From positions 1-64,000 of the forward strand of contig JAUIHT010000001.1 of the NCBI GenBank assembly GCA_030432235.1: a stretch of 64,000 nt of DNA, in the 5' to 3' direction. Below, one piece after another: positions 34,830-42,517 of this stretch. The translations under genes and the position numbers were made by a program. How positions within the stretch are numbered: the stretch's first letter is position 1; each line of letters starts with the position of its first letter. The notes beneath the pieces were generated by a model. It was not told where the DNA came from and did no database searches. It saw only the letters and a program-made list of their open reading frames with translations. This stretch comes from Verrucomicrobiia bacterium. GTDB lineage: Bacteria; Verrucomicrobiota; Verrucomicrobiia; Opitutales; Cerasicoccaceae.

Positions 34830-35546
34830 CTAGAGGTTCCTCTCAATGAATTTCTTTACCTGGACGCCGCCGCGGCTGTCCTCACTGGGGATGATAAAAA
34901 CGGTATTTCGTCGGTTGCTGCTGACCGTCCACATGGAGCGATAAACCAGCCGCATCTCTTCGCCGTTGTTTTGAGCGAGTTGCACTTTGACGGTTTGTTG
35001 ATTGTCATGATTACCGGGCTGACGAATAATCATCAGCTTGTCGGGCTCAAGGCGATAGAGCTCCGGTTTGTCGCCGAGAGCCAGGACGACGGGTTGGCCA
35101 GTAAGATTCAGGACGCGGTAGCTGCGGGCAGTAAAGTTGTCTGTTGAGGCATCCCAGGTCAGGATACGGTAGGTGCCAGCTTCAGCCGGGATGAAAACCA
35201 GCAGCATTTCGTCGCTGATATTCGTGAGGTTGGCAACTACGCTGGGCGGAGGACGCTCCTCGACCGGGAGGTGCAAGGCGGCCTTGTCCTGGTAAAAGGC
35301 AATGGTTGCGGGGCCGGAATAAGGAACAGGGATACTAAAACCTCCGGGGTAGGCTTTGATTTCTTCGACCTGGCCGCTGTTAAGATAGTACAGGTTGGAG
35401 ATTGGCTTGTCCCAGGAAAGGGTGGACAAATTCGTCTGGACCAATGGCATCTCCTGAGCACACGCCGCTCCACCTGCAATGAGTAGGCTGGCCACGAGTA
35501 CAGACCAGAGCGCGAAAGGCAGGCTATGGGGAACGCTAGATTTCAT
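34830..35546 (-). CDS. Secreted hypothetical protein, partner of the PilX-like gene
   Basis: A 238-residue protein with a signal peptide (about 1-31, ...GGAACAQE). The rest looks beta-rich ('PGGFSIPVPYSGPATIAFYQDK', 'LLVFIPAEAGTYRILTWD', 'QPVVLALGDKPELYRL') and I do not recognise the family. It overlaps the end of the 1202-residue gene by 11 bases, so the two are translationally coupled and probably work together. Its stop is one base from the regulatory element of the next gene. Confidence 0.65.
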   Translation of the reverse strand: MKSSVPHSLPFALWSVLVASLLIAGGAACAQEMPLVQTNLSTLSWDKPISNLYYLNSGQVEEIKAYPGGFSIPVPYSGPATIAFYQDKAALHLPVEERPPPSVVANLTNISDEMLLVFIPAEAGTYRILTWDASTDNFTARSYRVLNLTGQPVVLALGDKPELYRLEPDKLMIIRQPGNHDNQQTVKVQLAQNNGEEMRLVYRSMWTVSSNRRNTVFIIPSEDSRGGVQVKKFIERNL

Positions 35547-38500
35547 CTTTGTTCAACCAACGGAATGAAATGATGCGATAGGCGCGACCCATCAGTTGAT
35601 TTTCCGGATCGAGTAAGTCCTGTTCTGTGCGACCGAGTTCAGCAAGTGAGTCGGCGGACAGGTCGTTGCCAGTGCCCACCATGTCGGGATAACGTTGCAC
35701 GACGGCTTCACACCAGGCTTCGGAACTCGCGCCGTTGATGGCCTCGGCCTGGCCATAGGCGCGAATGACAAACGTGTCGGACCGTACTGTGAGTACTGGC
35801 GCCAAGGGCTGGAGCAAATCCCCTTGCAGGACGTAGCCGGGATAACCCGCGGCCTGACTGTCTGTCCAGTCTCCGGTGGTCTTGATGGCATCTGAATAAA
35901 CTCCTCCGGTCAGGCTGTCCGCTTGACGGGCAATCGAGTGATTAATGTTCTGGTTAACTGTGCTATCGAGCGCTGCCTGCAGTGCGCCACGCTGTTTCTG
36001 CTCTGTGGAACCGTCTAGGCGTCGGTTGACGAAGTCCGCCATGGAAAGGAAGGGACCGCGGCTTTTGACTTCAATAACGATAGCCTGTGCCAGGTCGTTC
36101 AGCTCCGTATCCGAGAGTTGGCGGTAGCCTTGAAAAAATGCCTCCATGCTGGAGTCGTTCGCTTCGTAGCCTTTGGCGAAGAGAGGCAGGCTGAAGTGGG
36201 AAATGTACACTCCGTCTGTGTCCGTCGAATCGAGTTGAGCGGCATTGTTGATGTCTATTTTCAGGAAGGGCTGGTCCATGCTGCTCAAGAGTGCCTTCCA
36301 CGCGCTGACGGAGGTGGAGTTCACATTGAAAGCCCCGTCGACCATGAAGCGGCCTCCCCAGGCACGTACGGAGTCGGCGTTGCTGGTGTCCAATAGATCA
36401 TTCAGATCTTCGCTATCGGCTGGAGTGGCGAACTGGTGTCGCGTATTGTAGAGACGTTTGCTTCCTTCGCGGAGTGCCTGGAAATCAGCATTGGAGGTCT
36501 GAGGGTCGAAGGTGGAAAAGAAGTACTCGTCAAAAAGCGAGTCGTTGACCAGATAGGCCGTATCGAAAAGATTCATGTCGGTCTGATCGTCAAAGTCCTC
36601 GTGCACGATATCATCCAGCGGGATGCGTGGGTTGGCATAAGAGTTCCCGACCAGGTAAGCAGGCTCAAAACTGTAACGCCCGAGGGTGGCGTGCTGGAAT
36701 TGGCCCAACGAAACCAATGGCATCCGGGGGATATCGAAGAGCGGTACATGAGCCCGCCCATAGTTTGGATCACTGATGGATGCGCCGTTGATGCCGGTGT
36801 CGCGGTCATAATCGTCAAAAACCGGAGGCACGCCGATACCGGGGGCAAGGTAGCCGTTATTGCCAGGGGCGGTATAGGCCCCGAGTGTGAAGAGGCCAGG
36901 TCCGTCCCAGCGGGGAGTGCCGGTGATGGCGCGCAGGTTAGCGTCAATCAGGTTGCGAATACCCTGTCCGGACTCATCGTAGGTGGTGCGCAGGTTGAAT
37001 GCCCACGCCCCGATATCCACATAGCTGCTGCCCACATTTTCACTCGGGAGGAAAGGAGGGTAGGTGCCATCGGTAACCTGGCCGGGCTCCAGATCGGCGT
37101 CGCCATTGGCGTAAACGGTATCTTTCCAGAGACCCGAATAACGCTGCATATTGGCCTGACCGCTTGAGCCATAGGTGTGTTTGAGAAGTATAAAGGCCCC
37201 GCTGTAGGCGTCGGCACCTGCTTCATCCGAGCGATCTTTGAAAGCGACGCTGTGGATCGTTACCGGTTCGTTTTTGATGAATTCCTGTTGCCCTTCCGGT
37301 GGGGTGTAAGTTTTCGATTCTTCGAAAGGCCAGTAGATGAAAAAACCACGGGTGTCCTTAAAGCCGTAATCAAGCAGGTTGCGGTAGTTTTTGGCTTCAT
37401 GTACCGACGACTTTACCGTGGACATGAGACGGATTTCTCCCGGCTCGAAGTCCAAGTCCAGTGGTGTGTGCATGGCCCAGTAGCCACCACTTTGCTTTTC
37501 TTTGTCACCCCATTGTAATGCCGTGGCGAGGTTGATGGTCTCGGTGAAGGTGGTGCCGTCTTGGTAGGTGCCGGAAATTACAAACTCCGGGAGGGATTCG
37601 CTTTCGATTTTATAGCGTGAATCTCCACCGCTATAGGCTTCAGTGATTTTGACATTGTAAGGATTCCACAGGCCGATGACGGGTTGGATATAGAATTTCA
37701 ATTTGTAGTTGGTTGGATTGCCTTCGTTGTCTGTGCCTTTGGGCTCAGCTCCGGCTCGCACGATAAACATCACGCGTTCGATCACCGGACTGAGCGGGTT
37801 GTTGGTGTGCTGGTCGTCTCGTTTAGTCCAATCCGCCACGCCATAATTCTGATAAGGCCTCGGGTCTGGTTGGCGTGCAGGGGCAGACTTATCATAGGGC
37901 CAGGCAATGATGGGTGCGATTTCACCATCTGCGGCCTGCTCGTACAGGTGGTAGTAGTGGTAGAGGGTACCCCAATTGGGGCCGACGTTGGTCTTGCCGT
38001 TCTCTGCCTGGATTTCAGGGGTGAGATAGAAATCCGTCGCTTGGCTGGAGAAATCCACGACGTTGGTCAGCAGGGGGGCGATTCCGCTATCGATGTCGGC
38101 GGCCACTGGCCGGGCACCGAAGAATTGTTCGAAGACATCGTCGTTATTGAAGGCGAGGGTGAGGTCCTTTTTGAAGCCACCCTTGCGCACGTCAGTGAGC
38201 AAGCCGCGCGAATAGACCGTCAGGTCGTGGCGCGCTGCCAGGAAAGCGGTTTCCTCGTCGGGGGTGTCGACGCCGAACAATGGGCGGAGTGAATCGTAGT
38301 TGACGGCACGCGACGAGGTGGAGCTGGTCTCGCTTTCGGTGAGCGGCTCCCAGAGGCCACCCAAATGTTCTACGCCCGACTTGTGGGCCAGAGCGGCGGC
38401 GATTAAGGTGGCTCGTGCCTCGTCCGAATCTCCGGCGGAAAAGCTTTCGCCGACAAAGTCCGTGAGTGTGGTGGTGCCGTCGCGGATGGCGTCCCGGGTG

Positions 38501-39144
38501 TCGATGCTGGCTTTGACCCCCTCGTCCCCGACCCACCAGGCAAAACTATCGGTGTCTGTAAAGGACTGTCTGCCGGCAACCACCTCCGGAGTGGGCCCTT
38601 GGGTGGATACCAGGGGCACGCGGTACTCGTCGGGAATGTCGGTGGTCAGCGGATCGATATCCTCAGGGCGATTATCCGGCATGGATACCAGCCAACCCAT
38701 CGGCTCCTGACGAGCGTTTGGATCGTTGGCCTGGCGCTTTGTGTGGTCTTGGCAAGCGATGTCCGGATTGGCATCGGCGCTATTCCATACGCCAGTCCAA
38801 TAACGGTAGGGGCTGTCTTCAGGCAGGCCGAGAATATCCGCCTGCGCGGTGATGCGTGTGTCCGGGCCGGACAGGCGCTGCAATTCGCTCAAGCCTATTT
38901 GCAGGCCGAGCAAGGCGTTTGCCTGAGCTTCCTTCTGGCGTAAGGTCGTGGCGCTGGAGTGCATCTCCAACTGTACCGAAACACTTAGCCCCACCAGCAT
39001 CAGAAGGATCAAGGACATCAGCGCGATGGCGACAACCAGGGCAAAGCCACTCGATTCGCGCTGATTGCAGCGCTGTCCGCCACGTGGAGATATCTGGCGG
39101 GAGGCTTGACCGGTTTTTCGGCCCTTCTGGGGGTGGGTATTCAT
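35536..39144 (-). CDS. Large PilX/GspK-like protein, possible Verru_Chthon cassette A type
   Basis: A 1202-residue protein with one N-terminal membrane span (residues 33-56: GFALVVAIALMSLILLMLVGL) preceded by a basic, Gly/Arg/Gln-rich head. 'RESSGFALVVAIALMSL' is a PilX/GspK-type leader without the +5 Glu. A long soluble part follows with 'GWLVSMPDN', 'WWVGDEGVKASIDTRD' and 'IFVRAYGQAE'-like strands near the end. The layout and length recall the 'Verru_Chthon cassette protein A' family of Verrucomicrobia, which is normally found with pilin-like proteins B-D. Those are not adjacent here. It may assemble on a pseudopilus. It carries the 39237 element upstream. Confidence 0.65.
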   Translation of the reverse strand: MNTHPQKGRKTGQASRQISPRGGQRCNQRESSGFALVVAIALMSLILLMLVGLSVSVQLEMHSSATTLRQKEAQANALLGLQIGLSELQRLSGPDTRITAQADILGLPEDSPYRYWTGVWNSADANPDIACQDHTKRQANDPNARQEPMGWLVSMPDNRPEDIDPLTTDIPDEYRVPLVSTQGPTPEVVAGRQSFTDTDSFAWWVGDEGVKASIDTRDAIRDGTTTLTDFVGESFSAGDSDEARATLIAAALAHKSGVEHLGGLWEPLTESETSSTSSRAVNYDSLRPLFGVDTPDEETAFLAARHDLTVYSRGLLTDVRKGGFKKDLTLAFNNDDVFEQFFGARPVAADIDSGIAPLLTNVVDFSSQATDFYLTPEIQAENGKTNVGPNWGTLYHYYHLYEQAADGEIAPIIAWPYDKSAPARQPDPRPYQNYGVADWTKRDDQHTNNPLSPVIERVMFIVRAGAEPKGTDNEGNPTNYKLKFYIQPVIGLWNPYNVKITEAYSGGDSRYKIESESLPEFVISGTYQDGTTFTETINLATALQWGDKEKQSGGYWAMHTPLDLDFEPGEIRLMSTVKSSVHEAKNYRNLLDYGFKDTRGFFIYWPFEESKTYTPPEGQQEFIKNEPVTIHSVAFKDRSDEAGADAYSGAFILLKHTYGSSGQANMQRYSGLWKDTVYANGDADLEPGQVTDGTYPPFLPSENVGSSYVDIGAWAFNLRTTYDESGQGIRNLIDANLRAITGTPRWDGPGLFTLGAYTAPGNNGYLAPGIGVPPVFDDYDRDTGINGASISDPNYGRAHVPLFDIPRMPLVSLGQFQHATLGRYSFEPAYLVGNSYANPRIPLDDIVHEDFDDQTDMNLFDTAYLVNDSLFDEYFFSTFDPQTSNADFQALREGSKRLYNTRHQFATPADSEDLNDLLDTSNADSVRAWGGRFMVDGAFNVNSTSVSAWKALLSSMDQPFLKIDINNAAQLDSTDTDGVYISHFSLPLFAKGYEANDSSMEAFFQGYRQLSDTELNDLAQAIVIEVKSRGPFLSMADFVNRRLDGSTEQKQRGALQAALDSTVNQNINHSIARQADSLTGGVYSDAIKTTGDWTDSQAAGYPGYVLQGDLLQPLAPVLTVRSDTFVIRAYGQAEAINGASSEAWCEAVVQRYPDMVGTGNDLSADSLAELGRTEQDLLDPENQLMGRAYRIISFRWLNKDEI

Positions 39145-39236
39145 CGAGAAAGAAGTATGCCGGGCGGCGCCTGGGCACCGCCGACTTCCTCAATTATATC
39201 TGTAGGAAAGTTGGAATGGCAGCAATGGGCTTTGTT

Positions 39237-39250
39237 TTCTTACTGTAGAA
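39237..39250 (-). promoter_or_regulatory. Shared regulatory element TTCTTACTGTAGAA
   Basis: An exact 14-base copy, 92 bases upstream of the 1202-residue gene. It is identical to the copy at 33283. Confidence 0.6.
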
Positions 39251-39293
39251 AGTTCGCATTTTGATTACGTGGAATGGGTGAAAAGGCTCCCGG

Positions 39294-40283
39294 TTATTCG
39301 CTCAGGTAGCCGGGTGAGGTATAGTGGATGCCAACGTTTTCGGCGCTGACAAAATCGCCCCCGGGCGGCGGTCCTTTGTGGATGCCTCCGTTCACGAACG
39401 TCAAGCCGGGCCAGGTTACGTAGTCATCCTCGACATGGGCGCGTAACTCCTCGGTTTTCGCATTGCTTTGCGGGAAGACGGAATTGCCCAGTGTGCGGTT
39501 TGGGCGTGGTACAATATAGACTTCGGAGAAGGTGGTGGGTACGGGGCCGCCTTTGTCGCCGGACAGGCCGCGGTCCAGCCACAGGGCATGCCCGGACTTA
39601 GCCCCCGGATACCATTCGGGCTCCATGGTCAGGTTGACGTTTCGAAAGTCGAAGCTCCCGTTGGAGTTGTAATTGGCGACAAGGAAGAAGCCCTGGCAGT
39701 TGCAGCTGCCCGTGAGCCTGTCGACCCGGAGCTCCTGTACGCCGCCCCAGGGCTGGATGACGTCGGAGTGTACTTTATCATAGCCCCCTTTTAACTCTGT
39801 GGCGCGAAAGTTCTGCACCTGGACGATGGTGGTGGGCGCGTTGATGGCCAGTGCGTCTCCCTGTCCTTCGCCTTCGTAGGTCACTTGAATACCCTCAAGG
39901 TGCACAGTGCGACCGGGGTCGCCCCGGTGGACCTGGAATGCGTTCTCGTTGACATGCGGAATCTTACTGGTTCCTCCGATGATAACCACATTGCGGCCTC
40001 CTTTGATGAGAACGCGCCTAGTGCGCGGTTCGTCGGGGAACTGGATGATGTAGTCGCGCCCGGGCTCCAGTTCTGGCAACGAGGATTCCGTGTCGAGCTG
40101 AATGGTAATGGGGTTTTCCAGCGTTGGCGGCGCCCAGGTGAGCTTCTCTGCAGGTGCGGCCTTAACCAGTGTGTCCGGTGCGGATACGTCCTCGCCCGAG
40201 CTGGCCGTCAGGCAGCACGCGGTCGCCGTAAGGGCGCAACCACAGAGGAATACTTTCACGAAGCGGGTGGTGTATTGGGACAT
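39294..40283 (-). CDS. Secreted beta-helix-like protein, paralogue of the 744-residue protein's core
   Basis: A 329-residue exported protein (signal about 1-28; Cys residues at its end leave a lipoprotein possible). From EKLTWAPP (residue 46) to SPGYLSE at the end it parallels residues 183-470 of the protein at 30998, sharing 'GGRNVVIIGG', 'HSDVIQPWGG', 'RVDRLTGS', 'FLVANYN', 'WLDRGLSG..GGP' and 'PPGGDFV'. It lacks the CBM-like and C-terminal modules. A perfect palindrome touches its start codon at 40285. It lies 68 bases after a PEP-CTERM gene on the same strand. Function is unknown; the fold suggests a polysaccharide-binding or -lyase role. Confidence 0.68.
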   Translation of the reverse strand: MSQYTTRFVKVFLCGCALTATACCLTASSGEDVSAPDTLVKAAPAEKLTWAPPTLENPITIQLDTESSLPELEPGRDYIIQFPDEPRTRRVLIKGGRNVVIIGGTSKIPHVNENAFQVHRGDPGRTVHLEGIQVTYEGEGQGDALAINAPTTIVQVQNFRATELKGGYDKVHSDVIQPWGGVQELRVDRLTGSCNCQGFFLVANYNSNGSFDFRNVNLTMEPEWYPGAKSGHALWLDRGLSGDKGGPVPTTFSEVYIVPRPNRTLGNSVFPQSNAKTEELRAHVEDDYVTWPGLTFVNGGIHKGPPPGGDFVSAENVGIHYTSPGYLSE

Positions 40284-40284
40284 A

Positions 40285-40296
40285 GCAAAGCTTTGC
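40285..40296. promoter_or_regulatory. Perfect palindrome GCAAAGCTTTGC
   Basis: A 12-base perfect palindrome one base upstream of the ATG at 40283. Its shape resembles LacI-family operators. A 10/12 match lies at 41253. Confidence 0.5.
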
Positions 40297-40351
40297 GGTG
40301 GAGCAAGTCCACCAACGGATTAACTAACGACGGAAGGGAATCGTGCCTGGG

Positions 40352-41173
40352 TTAGGCAGAGCGTTGACGGCGGTACCAGGCGCAAAGGAGAACGACGCCT
40401 CCAAGAGACAGCGCCACGCTTCCGGGTTCGGGGATGGCGGTCATATTGACCTCGAAATTCTGGATGCGGGCGGCGTTGTTTGATAACCCGGTGTTACTAA
40501 AGAGGAAGCCGACCTCGGTGATGTTGCTGATCTTGCCGTCGGACACGATACTGGCCGCGGAACCAATGGTGGTTAGCGTGGTGGCGTCGTTTTCAGACCA
40601 GCCGGTCGGGTCGTAATTGTTCCAGGCAAGCTCGGTGGGCGTTTCTTCAAATGAGGTCACCGAATTGAAAAGCTCATCCGAAATATAGTAGGATGAACCT
40701 TGGCGTAAAACCAGGCGGCCGGGATTGAAATTTGCATAAGTGACCAAGTTGAGGGTAACCGTGTCGGAGGCGCCAAAATCGACCTGACCGGTATCGAGGC
40801 CGTTGAGGAAGTCTTCCTGCTTCCAGAGAACGAGGAAGGCGTAAGCACCGCTGCCGGTATTGTTACTCTTCAACTGGATGCGATCGTTCGAACCGTTGTC
40901 GTCAATGGCTGATTCACTGACACGTACGGCGCTTTCCCGAGCCTGGGCACCATAAAAGGTGGCGCTGGTGCCGCTATAGCTAGAGGACGGGCTGAGCAGT
41001 TGAGGCTCTCCGGAGCTGTAACCTCCGGGGAATTGCAGGCTGACATCGCCGGATACATAATCGCCGCCCCAGTCCACGGCAATCGTGGCGGAGGCAAGAT
41101 TGCAACTGGCGTAGAGCGCGATGGCCGTGCCCAAAAGCGTGGCGAACAGGTTACGAGGGGTATGCATTTTCAT
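40352..41173 (-). CDS. PEP-CTERM sorting-domain protein
   Basis: A 273-residue secreted protein. It has a signal peptide (about 1-29), a beta-rich body beginning 'TIAVDWGGDYVSGDVSLQFPGGYSSG', and a C-terminal PEP-CTERM signal: IPEPGSVALSLGGVVLLCAW followed by YRRQRS. It would be sorted by an exosortase to the outer surface. The body family is not recognised, though 'AYAFLVLWKQEDFLNGLDTG' style text recurs in Verrucomicrobial PEP-CTERM proteins. It is divergent from the LacI gene and has the 41276 element 103 bases upstream. Confidence 0.85.
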   Translation of the reverse strand: MKMHTPRNLFATLLGTAIALYASCNLASATIAVDWGGDYVSGDVSLQFPGGYSSGEPQLLSPSSSYSGTSATFYGAQARESAVRVSESAIDDNGSNDRIQLKSNNTGSGAYAFLVLWKQEDFLNGLDTGQVDFGASDTVTLNLVTYANFNPGRLVLRQGSSYYISDELFNSVTSFEETPTELAWNNYDPTGWSENDATTLTTIGSAASIVSDGKISNITEVGFLFSNTGLSNNAARIQNFEVNMTAIPEPGSVALSLGGVVLLCAWYRRQRSA

Positions 41174-41252
41174 GGGTAATGATTGGATGTTGAAGTTGCT
41201 GAAATCGAAGTTGGATTGTTCTCAAAACGGTAGAACCCGCTCCTGAAACTGT

Positions 41253-41264
41253 CAAAAGCTTTGC
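41253..41264. promoter_or_regulatory. Imperfect match to GCAAAGCTTTGC
   Basis: CAAAAGCTTTGC reads GCAAAGCTTTTG on the other strand, matching 10 of 12 bases of the 40285 palindrome. It lies in the divergent PEP-CTERM/LacI intergenic region. Confidence 0.35.
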
Positions 41265-41275
41265 CGAGTACTTTA

Positions 41276-41289
41276 TTCTCACTGTAGAA
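41276..41289 (-). promoter_or_regulatory. Shared regulatory element, variant TTCTCACTGTAGAA
   Basis: 13 of 14 bases match the element. It is 103 bases from both the PEP-CTERM start (41173) and the LacI start (41392), so it could serve both. Confidence 0.6.
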
Positions 41290-41352
41290 AAATGACAAAG
41301 CCCCCTTTACTCAGGCCTGGATGCGGGCATAGTGAAGTCAGAACGGCCCCTG

Positions 41353-41369
41353 TTCGGGAATACCCCGAA
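41353..41369. promoter_or_regulatory. Inverted repeat before the LacI gene
   Basis: TTCGGG, a 5-base spacer and CCCGAA, 23 bases before the LacI ATG at 41392. It may be a hairpin in the leader or an operator for autoregulation. Confidence 0.35.
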
Positions 41370-41391
41370 AGCCGAGTTATCCCCCTAGAAT

Positions 41392-42429
41392 ATGGAGAAT
41401 TCCCGCAGCAAGCGCGTGACGGTCCGCGATATCGCTATGGCCACGGGCTATCACTACACCACGGTGAGCATGGGGCTGCGCGACAGCCCCGCTTTGCGGA
41501 GCGAAACGCGCCGCAAGATTCAGGAGGCGGCGGAGCAGCTGGGGTATCGGCCGGACCCGATGTTGTCCGCTCTGAATGCCTATCGGCGTGCCTCGCGTAC
41601 ACCGCATTTTCAGGCAGTGATCGGATGGATCAACAACTGGCCCGAGCGTGATGCTTTGCTCAAGATGCCGTCGTTCCGAGAGTATTTTGAAGGTGCCCGG
41701 GAGCGGGCGTTGCAGTTGGGCTACCTGCTGGAGGAGTTCTGGCTTCACGAACCGGGGATGCGCCAGGATGTACTGCGACGCATTTTCCGCGCGCGCAACA
41801 TACGTGCTGTGTTAATCGCGCCGCAGCCATTTGCCCATATGAAGCCGGACATCGACCTGAAAGAAGTTTCGGCGGTGGCATTTGGCTATAGCATGCAGCC
41901 GGCGCGTTTGAACCTGGTGACCAACCACCAGTTTCATTCCATGACGTTGATGCTGGCTGAGCTCCTGAAGCTCGGATACCGGCGCATCGGTTTTTTCCTG
42001 GAGTCGGATTGGGACGAAAAAGTCGATAATGCCTGGATTGGCAGCTTATTAGTGGCACAGCGTCGCCACCCTGAAGTACGCTTCATGATGAACCTTGAGA
42101 ATCCGAACCAGAGCCTGAAGGCCTGGCTGGCGGAATGCGAACCCGATGTGGTTATCTCACACGATGGAACTCGCAAGGAGCTGATTGCACTCGGTTATGC
42201 GATCCCGAAAGAAATCGGTTTTGCCAGTCTGGATATTTACACCGTATCCACCCAGCTTTCGGGCATTTACCAGAACAATTTGGAAATCGGCCGAAAGGCT
42301 GTGGATGTGCTCGTCGGCATGATCCATCGGGGCGAGCGCGGTTATCCGGAGAGCCCCACCCGTACCTTGATCGAGAGTAACTGGGTGCCTGGCAATACAT
42401 TGCGAAAACAACGTAAGAAGCGCAAATAG
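41392..42429 (+). CDS. LacI-family regulator, probable controller of the beta-helix locus
   Basis: A 345-residue LacI regulator. The helix-turn-helix is 'VTVRDIAMATGYHYTTVSMGL' and the hinge is 'PDPMLSALNAYRR'. The sensor domain contains 'EEFWLHEPGM' and 'ARNIRAVLIAPQPF', and the end reads 'PTRTLIESNWVPGNTLRKQRK'. These features are shared with the paralogue at 48402. It is divergent from a PEP-CTERM gene and 103 bases from a copy of the repeated 14-base element, which makes it the best candidate regulator of those genes. The effector, probably a sugar, is unknown. Confidence 0.92.
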   Translation: MENSRSKRVTVRDIAMATGYHYTTVSMGLRDSPALRSETRRKIQEAAEQLGYRPDPMLSALNAYRRASRTPHFQAVIGWINNWPERDALLKMPSFREYFEGARERALQLGYLLEEFWLHEPGMRQDVLRRIFRARNIRAVLIAPQPFAHMKPDIDLKEVSAVAFGYSMQPARLNLVTNHQFHSMTLMLAELLKLGYRRIGFFLESDWDEKVDNAWIGSLLVAQRRHPEVRFMMNLENPNQSLKAWLAECEPDVVISHDGTRKELIALGYAIPKEIGFASLDIYTVSTQLSGIYQNNLEIGRKAVDVLVGMIHRGERGYPESPTRTLIESNWVPGNTLRKQRKKRK

Positions 42430-42517
42430 GCGTGTGCCGCATCATGCGCTTTATACCGGTGCTGCGCTTACTTTTTTGTAACTCCTGAGGGCGACATACT
42501 CGTGTTTGCTGCTCCTC

